Shown here piece after piece: positions 36,157 through 43,356 of a stretch of DNA of 62,141 bases. Position 1 is the first letter of the stretch. The number at the start of each line of letters is the position of its first letter. The position numbers and the translations under genes are program-made. This DNA comes from an uncultured Clostridia bacterium (lineage in GTDB: Bacteria; Bacillota; Clostridia; Monoglobales; Monoglobaceae). Under the pieces are notes generated by a model. That model searched no databases. It saw only the letters and a program-made list of their open reading frames with translations, and was not told the origin of the DNA. The stretch lies in contig CANQQJ010000019.1 in NCBI GenBank assembly GCA_947625905.1, positions 1-62,141 on the forward strand, given 5' to 3'.

Positions 36157-36184
36157 AACGTAGTGATTAGTGATTAGTGAATAG
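36157..36184 (+). repeat. TAG-heptad array 5
   Basis: Units AACGTAG, TGATTAG, TGATTAG, TGAATAG. The flank CCTCCT before AACGTAG is the minus-strand ribosome binding site of the carboxynorspermidine synthase gene and is the same as at array 4. Confidence 0.9.
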
Positions 36185-36299
36185 TTTTCCCCCCTCAGTC
36201 GGGCAAAGCCCGACAGCTCCCCCGAGGGGACGTCGAGGGCGCCGTCCCCTACGAATTTGGTGCCATACTTGTTGTAGGGGCGGATATTATCCGCCCGTA
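36185..36299. repeat. Palindromic modules between speB and carboxynorspermidine synthase
   Basis: The gap contains GTCGGGC/GCCCGAC, TCCCCTACG...TGTAGGGGC and GGGCGGAT/ATCCGCCC palindromes, members of the same families as at 20092, 24010 and 8956. No gene or promoter is evident. Confidence 0.7.
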
Positions 36300-37175
36300 T
36301 CACATGGCTATCAGCATTTCTCTTAATATTTTGCAGGCGGCTGCGGTGCTGGCGCCGCTCGGGTCGAGGTCCGGGGCAAGCTCCACGATGTCGCAGCCCG
36401 CTATGTTGAGCCCGCCGCAGATCTTTATGACCGCCTCCTGAAGCTCCGAATAGCTAACGCCGCCCGGCTCGGGTGTCCCCGTCCCCGGGAATACCGACGG
36501 GTCAAGCACATCAAGGTCCAGCGTGAAATACACCGGATATCCGCGCAGCTTTTCGATCAGCTCGTCAAGGCCGCCTAGGTCAAACTTATGAAGATTCGTA
36601 TGATCCTCCGCCCATTCAAACTCCTGTTTTTCGCCGCTGCGTATGCCGAACTGATAAATCTTTTTGTCGCCCAAAAGCTCGGCGCACCGTCTGATGACCG
36701 TGGCGTGGCTCAGCTTGACGCCGAACAGCTCGTCTCGAAGGTCGGTGTGCGCGTCGATATGTATCATTCTGAGATTTAAGCCGAATTTTTCGCGGCACGC
36801 CTCGACGGCGCCCAGAGTGACCAGATGTTCTCCGCCTATCATAAGCGGGACCTTGCCCGCCCCGCATATGGCGGAAGTCTGACCCTTTATCATTTCAATA
36901 GCCGCCTCGGTGTCGCCGAGGGGCAGCTCAAGATCTCCGCAGTCGCAGACTTTTTTATCCTCCAGATCGCCGTCCTGATACGGACTGTAGGTCTCAAGCG
37001 CCCACGAGTCGGCGCGCATGGACTGAGGCGCGAATCTCGAACCCGGACGGAACGACGCGGTCGAGTCAAAGGGCGCGCCAAACAGACAGATGTCAGCCTT
37101 GTCGGGCGTCTTGTCGCAGCCGATAAACTTTGTCACGCTCTGCGCGATATTATTCTCGCCGTTATTTTCAAGCAT
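36300..37175 (-). CDS. speB: Agmatinase
   Basis: The 291-residue protein is a ureohydrolase. Mn-binding motifs are 'GGEHLV', 'HIDAHTDLRD' with 'SHATVIRR', and 'DLDVLDPSVFPGTGTPEPGG'. It splits agmatine to putrescine and urea. It overlaps speE by 8 bp. No arginine decarboxylase gene is in the window, so agmatine must come from a gene elsewhere. Confidence 0.94.
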   Translation of the reverse strand: MLENNGENNIAQSVTKFIGCDKTPDKADICLFGAPFDSTASFRPGSRFAPQSMRADSWALETYSPYQDGDLEDKKVCDCGDLELPLGDTEAAIEMIKGQTSAICGAGKVPLMIGGEHLVTLGAVEACREKFGLNLRMIHIDAHTDLRDELFGVKLSHATVIRRCAELLGDKKIYQFGIRSGEKQEFEWAEDHTNLHKFDLGGLDELIEKLRGYPVYFTLDLDVLDPSVFPGTGTPEPGGVSYSELQEAVIKICGGLNIAGCDIVELAPDLDPSGASTAAACKILREMLIAM

Positions 37176-38016
37176 TGTTAAGCAGCTCCTTCACATAATT
37201 GGGCAGGGCGAAACAGCCCTTGTGCAGTTCGGTGTTGTAGTATTTTGTCTTAAGCCCCAGCGCGTCCCATCTCTCCGCGTCGAAATCCGCGACAGGGTCA
37301 AAATGGTCGGACGCGAAGCCGAAAAGCCAATGCCCCGACGGATACGTGGGGATATGCGCCTGATACAGTCTGTGCACATTGAACACGCCTTTTATGCGGT
37401 GGTGGGTGCGCATAAGCGATTCGGCGTAATCGTCATAATACGGACTTTCGTGCTGGTTAACCAAAATGCCGCCGTCTCTCAGCGCTCGGGAGCAGTTTCC
37501 GTAAAATTCCCGCGTGAACAGTCCCTCGCCGGGGCCGAATGGGTCGGTGGAATCGACTATTATCAGGTCGTACTTGTTCCTGCACGAGCGTATGAACCGG
37601 AGCCCGTCCTCAAAATGTATATTCACGCGCGGATCGTCAAGCCCCGCGGTCAGTTTCGGGAAAAACCGACGGCAGACCTCGGTGACCTCTCGGTCTATCT
37701 CGACGAGGTCAACGCTTTCGATCGACTTGTACATAACGAGACGGTTCACGGTGCCTCCGTCGCCGCCGCCGATAACCAGAACCTTTTTTATCTCGGGGTT
37801 TACCGCCATCGGCACATGCACTATCATCTCATGATATATGAACTCGTCTTTTTCCGCCACCATCATCAATCCGTCAAGCGTCAGAAACGTGCCGAATTCC
37901 TCGGATGTCATGACGTCAATGCGCTGAAACTCGGTCTCCGCGCTGTATAACTGCTTGTCAACCCTGACCGAGAAGCGCACGTCGCGGCTGTGGTTTTCCG
38001 AATACCATAATTCCAT
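37168..38016 (-). CDS. speE: Spermidine synthase (aminopropyltransferase)
   Basis: The 282-residue protein has the SpeE fold with 'VLVIGGGDGGTVNRLV' (dcAdoMet pocket) and 'DSTDPFGPGEGLF'. It moves an aminopropyl group to putrescine, which needs decarboxylated AdoMet from SpeD; no speD is seen here. ATG at 38016 is chosen over a TTG at 38022 because AAAGGA is better spaced. A strong promoter (TTGATT, 17 nt, TATAAT) stands at 38119-38091. The presence of the carboxynorspermidine route next door makes its real product uncertain. Confidence 0.92.
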   Translation of the reverse strand: MELWYSENHSRDVRFSVRVDKQLYSAETEFQRIDVMTSEEFGTFLTLDGLMMVAEKDEFIYHEMIVHVPMAVNPEIKKVLVIGGGDGGTVNRLVMYKSIESVDLVEIDREVTEVCRRFFPKLTAGLDDPRVNIHFEDGLRFIRSCRNKYDLIIVDSTDPFGPGEGLFTREFYGNCSRALRDGGILVNQHESPYYDDYAESLMRTHHRIKGVFNVHRLYQAHIPTYPSGHWLFGFASDHFDPVADFDAERWDALGLKTKYYNTELHKGCFALPNYVKELLNNA

Positions 38017-38090
38017 TTTCAATATCCTTTCGCCGCCCGTTCGCGGCGCGAACGAAACGTCCGATTAATTTTGCTGTTATTATTCAATTT

Positions 38091-38119
38091 ATTATATCAT
38101 AAAATTTTCCGCAAATCAA
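38091..38119 (-). promoter_or_regulatory. Promoter of the speE-speB operon
   Basis: On the minus strand TTGATT (38119-38114) and TATAAT (38096-38091) have a 17-nt spacer. The leader carries a CGTTCGCG/CGCGAACG-type palindrome just before the ribosome binding site. Confidence 0.75.
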
Positions 38120-38258
38120 GTAAAATAAATCCCGATTTGCCGTATATCGGATCGTTTACAAAAAATTAAAATTTCGCGAAAACAACGTTTTGACGGGATA
38201 TCAAAGCCGTTAATAAAACGAGGGGCGCTCAAGGCTCAAATTTTATTTATTATAACTA

Positions 38259-38286
38259 TTGAAATTATTTTAAATTATGGTAAAAT
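38259..38286 (+). promoter_or_regulatory. Promoter of ddl-murI operon
   Basis: TTGAAA (38259-38264) and TAAAAT (38281-38286) are separated by 16 nt. The rest of the gap to speE (38120-38258) shows nothing else recognisable. Confidence 0.6.
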
Positions 38287-38335
38287 AGTATGAGTATCTA
38301 AGACTTGATCAGACGCTCTATGAAAGGATGATTGT

Positions 38336-39394
38336 ATGGCAAAGAAAAATGTGTGCGTGGTGTTCGGAGGGGTTTCGAGCGAGCACGACATAAGCAAAAT
38401 ATCGGCGGCGACTGTTATCGATTTGCTTGACAAAAGCAAATATGAAATACATAAGATTTTTATAGACAAGGCGGGCAACTGGGTATATTTTGACAGCGGC
38501 GACATATGGGCCGACGCGAACGATTCGGCGGTCGAAAAATTCGACAGAGCCGTGATATCGCCCTCAAGAAACGACGGTGGCATCCTGCGCTTTAAAAAGG
38601 ACGGCGCGGTCGAGACGATAAAGATCGACGCCGCCGTTCCGGTCCTCCACGGAAAGAACGGCGAGGACGGCACGATCCAGGGTCTGTTTGAGATAGCGGG
38701 CATACCTTATGTTGGTTCGGGAGTTCTGGGCAGCGCGGTCTGCATGGACAAATGCGTGGCGAAGATCCTTTTCAAAGAGGCGGGGATCCCCCAGGCCGAT
38801 TGGATAACCGTCAAGTACGGCGAGGAGCTCGATGTCCGCGAAATCGAGGAAAAGCTGGGCTATCCCTGCTTCATCAAGCCGTCGAACGCGGGCTCGTCCG
38901 TCGGGATCAGCAAGGCCCACAGCCGCGAGGAATTGATCGAGGGCGTCAAACTTGCGTTTGAGCATGACTACAAGGTCCTCATCGAGGAATATATAAACGC
39001 GTCGGAGACCGAGAGCGCCGTGCTGGGCAACTTTGATCCGGTCATTGCCGACAAAATCGGCGAGATCGCGCCAGCCAATGATTTCTACGACTTTGACGCG
39101 AAGTACAACAGCAGCGACTCGGTCCTGACAATACCCGCCGAGGTCGACAAAGACGTTGAGAAAAAACTCAAAGACTACGCGCTCTCGGCTTATAAGATCT
39201 GCGAGTGCAGAGGACTGTCGCGCGTTGACTTTTTTGTTGACAAACAAAACGGCCGCGTGATACTCAACGAGATCAACACGCTGCCCGGCTTCACATCCAT
39301 AAGCATGTATCCCAAACTTTGGGAGGCGAGCGGCCTCAGCGGCACAGAGCTTCTTGACAAACTGATCGAGCTCGCCGAGACCCGCCGCGGATAA
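38336..39394 (+). CDS. ddl: D-alanine--D-alanine ligase
   Basis: The 352-residue ATP-grasp enzyme begins 'VCVVFGGVSSEHDISKISA'. It has 'VPVLHGKNGEDGTIQGL', 'FIKPSNAGSSVGISK' and 'NEINTLPGFTSISMYPKLW'. In the omega loop the sequence is Phe-Tyr-Asp-Phe-Asp-Ala-Lys-Tyr; the final Tyr marks D-Ala-D-Ala and not D-Ala-D-lactate specificity. It makes the peptidoglycan dipeptide in the cytoplasm. An AAAGGA site precedes the ATG. murI follows within 16 nt, so both serve cell-wall precursor supply. Confidence 0.95.
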   Translation: MAKKNVCVVFGGVSSEHDISKISAATVIDLLDKSKYEIHKIFIDKAGNWVYFDSGDIWADANDSAVEKFDRAVISPSRNDGGILRFKKDGAVETIKIDAAVPVLHGKNGEDGTIQGLFEIAGIPYVGSGVLGSAVCMDKCVAKILFKEAGIPQADWITVKYGEELDVREIEEKLGYPCFIKPSNAGSSVGISKAHSREELIEGVKLAFEHDYKVLIEEYINASETESAVLGNFDPVIADKIGEIAPANDFYDFDAKYNSSDSVLTIPAEVDKDVEKKLKDYALSAYKICECRGLSRVDFFVDKQNGRVILNEINTLPGFTSISMYPKLWEASGLSGTELLDKLIELAETRRG

Positions 39395-39409
39395 GAAAAG
39401 GATATGAGC

Positions 39410-40219
39410 ATGGACAACAGACCAATAGGAATATTCGACTCGGGGTTGGGCGGACTGACCTGCGTGCGCGAAGTTATGAACATAATGCCGAGCGAGGACA
39501 TCATTTATTTCGGCGACACCGGACGGGTGCCCTACGGCACGCGAAGCTCCTCGACAATAGTCAAGTATGTCAGGCAGGACATAAACTTCCTCAGGAGCTT
39601 TGACATAAAATTTATAATAATTGCCTGCGGGACCGCCAGCAGCGCGGCTCTGCCCCATATAACCACCGAGTATGACACCGACATAATCGGCGTTGTGGAC
39701 GCGGCCTCAAAACGCGCCGCAAAAGCGACAAAAAACGGCGTCATCGGGGTGCTGGGCACCCGCGGCACCATAAACAGCGGCAAGTACGCCGAGAAGCTAA
39801 TGAAGCTGAACCCCGGATTTAAAGTGATATCCACGGCCTGCCCCATGTTTGTGCCGGTGGTCGAAAACGGATATGCCGACACAAAGATCGCAGAAATGCT
39901 GGCTGAGGAATATCTCGAGGACATAGTGAAAGACGGCGCGGACACGATCATCCTGGGCTGCACCCACTACCCTCTGCTGAGAAAAACGATACAGAAAATC
40001 GCGGGAAGCTCCGTCAGTCTGATCGACTCGGGCGCGGCTGCGGCCGACGACGCGAAAGCCATTATGGAGTCACGGGGACTTCTGACAGGCAGGAGCGAAA
40101 AAGGCCGCGCCAAATACTACGTGAGCGACACGGTCCACGGCTTTGAGGAACTGGGCAGCTTGTTCCTGTCGAAAAAAATCGACGGAGAGGTCGCCAAGAT
40201 CGACATCGAAAAATACTAA
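39410..40219 (+). CDS. murI: Glutamate racemase
   Basis: The 269-residue protein starts 'IGIFDSGLGGLTCVREV' and has the two catalytic Cys regions 'IIACGTASSAAL' and 'ILGCTHYPLL'. It supplies D-glutamate for peptidoglycan. In the first motif the usual Cys-Asn-Thr is Cys-Gly-Thr. The second of two ATG codons (39410) is better spaced from AAAAGG than the first (39404). Confidence 0.94.
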   Translation: MDNRPIGIFDSGLGGLTCVREVMNIMPSEDIIYFGDTGRVPYGTRSSSTIVKYVRQDINFLRSFDIKFIIIACGTASSAALPHITTEYDTDIIGVVDAASKRAAKATKNGVIGVLGTRGTINSGKYAEKLMKLNPGFKVISTACPMFVPVVENGYADTKIAEMLAEEYLEDIVKDGADTIILGCTHYPLLRKTIQKIAGSSVSLIDSGAAAADDAKAIMESRGLLTGRSEKGRAKYYVSDTVHGFEELGSLFLSKKIDGEVAKIDIEKY

Positions 40220-40235
40220 AAGGAGACTGCTTTTT

Positions 40236-40658
40236 ATGAAAGACAACGCGTTTATTTCCATCCGCACCGCTCAGGAGATCGACGGCGATGAGGAAACCAT
40301 CGCTCTCGACACCAGAGGCAGGTACGCCATACGCAACAACAAAATATACATAATATACGACGAGAGCGCCATGACCGGCTTTGAGGACACGACCACCACC
40401 ATAAAGGTCAGCGACGCCGGAGTCAGCGTTTCGCGCAAGGGCAGGTTCTCGTCCAAGATGGATTACAGAAGCGGCGAAAAAAGCCTGTGCCTGGTGAATA
40501 CCCCGTACGGACAGATAGGCGCCGCGGTGACGACCGAGAATATCGACTACAAATTCGGCAAGGACGGCGGCACCCTTAAGATGAACTACCTACTGGACGC
40601 CGACAACCAAAACTTCATCAAAAACAACATGACGGTCAACGTAGAGATTAGTGATTAG
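40236..40658 (+). CDS. DUF1934 protein (YwiB-like)
   Basis: The 140-residue protein has a lipocalin-like beta-barrel pattern ('ALDTRGRYAIRNNKIYIIYDE', 'GQIGAAVTTENIDYKF', 'LKMNYLLDADNQ') that matches the DUF1934/YwiB family. The gene commonly lies before argS, as here. Its last residues 'EISD' and the TAG stop are encoded by a heptad repeat array, so the original C-terminus may have been replaced. An AGGAG site precedes the ATG at 40236. The function is unknown. Confidence 0.85.
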   Translation: MKDNAFISIRTAQEIDGDEETIALDTRGRYAIRNNKIYIIYDESAMTGFEDTTTTIKVSDAGVSVSRKGRFSSKMDYRSGEKSLCLVNTPYGQIGAAVTTENIDYKFGKDGGTLKMNYLLDADNQNFIKNNMTVNVEISD

Positions 40659-40672
40659 AGAATAGCGATTAG
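40638..40672 (+). repeat. TAG-heptad array 6, supplies stop codon of DUF1934 gene
   Basis: Five contiguous units: AACGTAG, AGATTAG, TGATTAG, AGAATAG, CGATTAG. The TAG of the third unit (40656-40658) is the stop codon. A 118-bp MITE-like element starts on the next base. Confidence 0.9.
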
Positions 40673-40790
40673 AACACCTCATCCGACTTTTTGCCCATTC
40701 GGGCAAAAACCCACCTTCCCCTCAAGGGGAAGGCATAAAAAGGCTTCCCCTTGAGGGGAAGCTGGCGCCGAAGGCGACTGATGAGGTGTT
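40673..40790. repeat. 118-bp MITE-like element, copy 2
   Basis: Terminal inverted repeats AACACCTCATC and GATGAGGTGTT (11 bp, perfect) enclose a CCTTCCCCTCAAGGGGAAGG palindrome and a TTGCCCATTCGGGCAA hairpin. It matches copy 1 (22213-22330) almost throughout, with differences concentrated near the right end (GGCGCCGAAGGCG against GTCAGACGCAGTC). Confidence 0.85.
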
Positions 40791-40842
40791 ACCGCAGAGA
40801 TTAGCAAGCAGCAAACAGAAATCAGAAAGGAAAAAATTCAGC

Positions 40843-42543
40843 ATGAGCATTACCGACAAGATAAAACAGGAGATCACGGATAAAATAAAACAGGCGCTCA
40901 AGGACGCGATAGCCGACGGCGCGCTCAGCGCCGCGGATATCGAGGAACTGAGCGGCCGCATAAAGCTCGAGGTCCCCAAGGACAAGAGCCACGGCGACTT
41001 TGCGTGCAGCGCGGCAATGGCGCTCGCCAAAGTGTTCCGCTGCGCCCCCGCCAAGATCGCGGCCGAGATCACATCGAGGATCGACAAGGGCGCGAATATC
41101 GAAAAAATCGAGGTTGCGGGCGCGGGCTTTATCAATTTCTACTTAACGCCCGGTTGGCTGTATGAGACAATGCGCGCCATTGAGGAACAGGACGAGGATT
41201 ACGGTAAAATAGACATCGGCAAGGGCAAAAAGGCCATGGTCGAGTTCGTCAGCGCCAATCCCACCGGGCCCATGCACATGGGCAACGCGAGAGGCGGCGC
41301 GCTGGGCGACTGCCTGGCGTCGGTGCTGGAATACGCGGGATACGACGTGACCCGCGAATTTTATATCAATGACGCCGGAAACCAGATCGACAAATTCGGC
41401 CGCTCTCTAAGCGCCAGATATATCCAACAGCTCCGCGGCGAGGACGCGGTCGAGTTCCCCGAGGACGGATATCAAGGCTCGGACATCATTGACCGCGCCA
41501 AAGAGTTTATCGAAATAAACGGGGACAAGTACCTCGACGCTCCCGAGGAAGAGCGGGCGCAGGCGCTGATCGACTACGCCCTTGAGAAAAACATAGCGGC
41601 GCTCAAAACCGATCTCGAGAAATACAGAATACACTATGACGTGTGGTTCCGCGAAAGCGAGCTCCACAAAAGCGGGGCCGTGAAGGCGGCGATTGACCGC
41701 CTGAGCGAGCGCGGCTACACATACGAGCAGGACGGCGCGCTGTGGCTCGACTGCGAAAAAATGGGGCTTGAGAAAAACGAGGTGCTGATCCGCCAAAACG
41801 GGATACCCACCTACTTCGCGGCGGACATCGCCTACCACATAAATAAGCTGGAAACACGCGGCTTTGACCGAGCGATAAACGTTTGGGGCGCGGATCACCA
41901 CGGCCATGTGGCGCGCATGAAGGAAGCGCTCAGCGCCGTCGGCATCGACTCAAAACGTCTCGACATCGTGCTTATGCAGCTTGTGCGCCTGACGCGCGAC
42001 GGCGAAGTGGTGCGTATGTCAAAGCGCACCGGCAAGGCGATAAGCCTGACCGACCTTCTTGACGAAGTCAGCATCGACGCGGCGCGCTTCTTCTTTAATA
42101 TGCGCGGCGCGGGCAGCCATCTGGACTTTGATCTGGAGCTCGCCAAAGAGCAGAGCAACGACAATCCCGTGTTCTATGTGCAGTACGCGCATGCCAGGAT
42201 CTGCGGAATTTTAAGGATATTGAAACAGGACGGCGTCGTTCCCAAAGCGTACGCCGATATAAACCCGTCGCTGCTCACTCACGAGAGCGAGCTTTCACTG
42301 CTCAAAAAGCTTGCGGACATGCCCGAGGAAATAAGAATCTCGGCCGAAACGCTGGAGCCCGCGCGCATGACGCGCTACGTCACGGAACTCGCCACCGAGT
42401 TTCACGGATTTTACAACAACTGCCGCGTCAACGTTGAGGACGAGGAGCTGCGTGACGCCAGAGTGAAGCTGGTCGACTGCGCGCGCAGGGTCATAGCGGG
42501 CGTGCTTAATATGCTCAAGATAGACGCTCCAAACCACATGTGA
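40843..42543 (+). CDS. argS: Arginine--tRNA ligase
   Basis: The 566-residue class I synthetase has an N-terminal Arg-tRNA synthetase domain, the HIGH-type motif 'GPMHMGNARGGALGD' and the late 'VRMSKRTGKAISLTDLL' in place of KMSKS. A DALR anticodon-binding domain ends the protein. It charges tRNA-Arg. The ATG at 40843 follows AGAAAGGA; an open frame continues upstream into the repeat element but is not coding. The two copies of 'TDKIKQ' near the start reflect a short internal repeat. Confidence 0.96.
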   Translation: MSITDKIKQEITDKIKQALKDAIADGALSAADIEELSGRIKLEVPKDKSHGDFACSAAMALAKVFRCAPAKIAAEITSRIDKGANIEKIEVAGAGFINFYLTPGWLYETMRAIEEQDEDYGKIDIGKGKKAMVEFVSANPTGPMHMGNARGGALGDCLASVLEYAGYDVTREFYINDAGNQIDKFGRSLSARYIQQLRGEDAVEFPEDGYQGSDIIDRAKEFIEINGDKYLDAPEEERAQALIDYALEKNIAALKTDLEKYRIHYDVWFRESELHKSGAVKAAIDRLSERGYTYEQDGALWLDCEKMGLEKNEVLIRQNGIPTYFAADIAYHINKLETRGFDRAINVWGADHHGHVARMKEALSAVGIDSKRLDIVLMQLVRLTRDGEVVRMSKRTGKAISLTDLLDEVSIDAARFFFNMRGAGSHLDFDLELAKEQSNDNPVFYVQYAHARICGILRILKQDGVVPKAYADINPSLLTHESELSLLKKLADMPEEIRISAETLEPARMTRYVTELATEFHGFYNNCRVNVEDEELRDARVKLVDCARRVIAGVLNMLKIDAPNHM

Positions 42544-42550
42544 CGTCGTC

Positions 42551-42623
42551 GCAAATCCCTGCGCTTGTTCGCTTTCACGCAAGCGTGAAAGTCTCACCTG
42601 CTTCGGGTTTGCTCCTCTTTCCC
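42551..42623 (+). repeat. 73-bp direct repeat, copy A
   Basis: This block is identical to 42680-42752. It contains the palindrome CTTTCACGC-AA-GCGTGAAAG. The whole gap 42544-42929 is a mosaic of such modules and holds no gene. Confidence 0.9.
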
Positions 42624-42679
42624 GCAAAACGCACTTCGTTGGCGTTTTGCGGGAGCCTTATAGCGCCTCCCGGCGCTTT

Positions 42680-42752
42680 GCAAATCCCTGCGCTTGTTCG
42701 CTTTCACGCAAGCGTGAAAGTCTCACCTGCTTCGGGTTTGCTCCTCTTTCCC
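42680..42752 (+). repeat. 73-bp direct repeat, copy B
   Basis: It is identical to copy A, 129 bp downstream. A third, divergent module with the same edges (GTCGCAAAT... to TTGCTCCTTCTTCCC) but a different core palindrome (AAAAGCC/GGCTTTT) follows at about 42755-42830. Confidence 0.9.
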
Positions 42753-42929
42753 TCGTCGCAAATTTCTCCGCTTATCACAAAAGCCTCATGCGGCTTTTGC
42801 TCATCGCTGCGAATTTGCTCCTTCTTCCCAAAAACGCAAGCGTTTTCGGGAGCCCTGCACTTCGTTGGCGTTTTGCGGGAGCCCTTATAACTTGGTGAAT
42901 GAATCGGCTTTACACAAAGGAGATAATAT

Positions 42930-43328
42930 ATGAAAAAAACAATTTCAAAAATAATAGTATGCGTTTTATTGATGTCGGCGGTTTTCGCGCCACGGTGCGC
43001 GCACGCCATCGAACCCGGCAAGCTCATCACGGATATATCCGTCCTAAACGCCAAGCTTTATCTTTCGGACTGGAACGACAACGAGATAATACTGACCAAA
43101 GTCAGACCGATAAGGGCGGCAGACACCGTGGGCACCGAGGCTTCAAAGGCCCTTGAATACACTGCGGTCCCCGCTTTTGACAAAAATGTTTGGGACGGCC
43201 GAGGAGACGGCGCGGAGCTTGATCTGAAATCTCTCGCGTGGTTCCTGGACATGGATGTGCAGATCATCGCGGTCAAGCTCGCCGACGGAACATACCGCGT
43301 TGAGCATATAAAAGTCATTGATAAATAA
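42930..43328 (+). CDS. Small exported protein of unknown function
   Basis: The 132-residue protein has a clear signal peptide (residues 1-26, ending Ala-His-Ala). The mature part of about 105 residues is beta-rich, with 'LYLSDWNDNEIILTKVRP' and 'WFLDMDVQIIAVKLADGTYRVEHI'. I do not recognise the family. An AAAGGAG site precedes the ATG. It lies 28 nt before the S41 protease gene and is probably cotranscribed. Confidence 0.75.
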   Translation: MKKTISKIIVCVLLMSAVFAPRCAHAIEPGKLITDISVLNAKLYLSDWNDNEIILTKVRPIRAADTVGTEASKALEYTAVPAFDKNVWDGRGDGAELDLKSLAWFLDMDVQIIAVKLADGTYRVEHIKVIDK

Positions 43329-43356
43329 CAGCTAACAAATTTTGGAGATGATAATT

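Noticed and set aside
38966-39120. D-alanine--D-lactate ligase because of the unusual Phe in the omega loop
   Set aside because: The selective residue is the Tyr at the end of the Phe-Tyr-Asp-Phe-Asp-Ala-Lys-Tyr motif. It is Tyr here, as in D-Ala-D-Ala ligases; no other van-type genes are near.
42544-42929. CRISPR array suspected from repeated blocks
   Set aside because: Only two identical blocks of 73 bp exist, far longer than CRISPR repeats, with no regular spacers and no cas genes.
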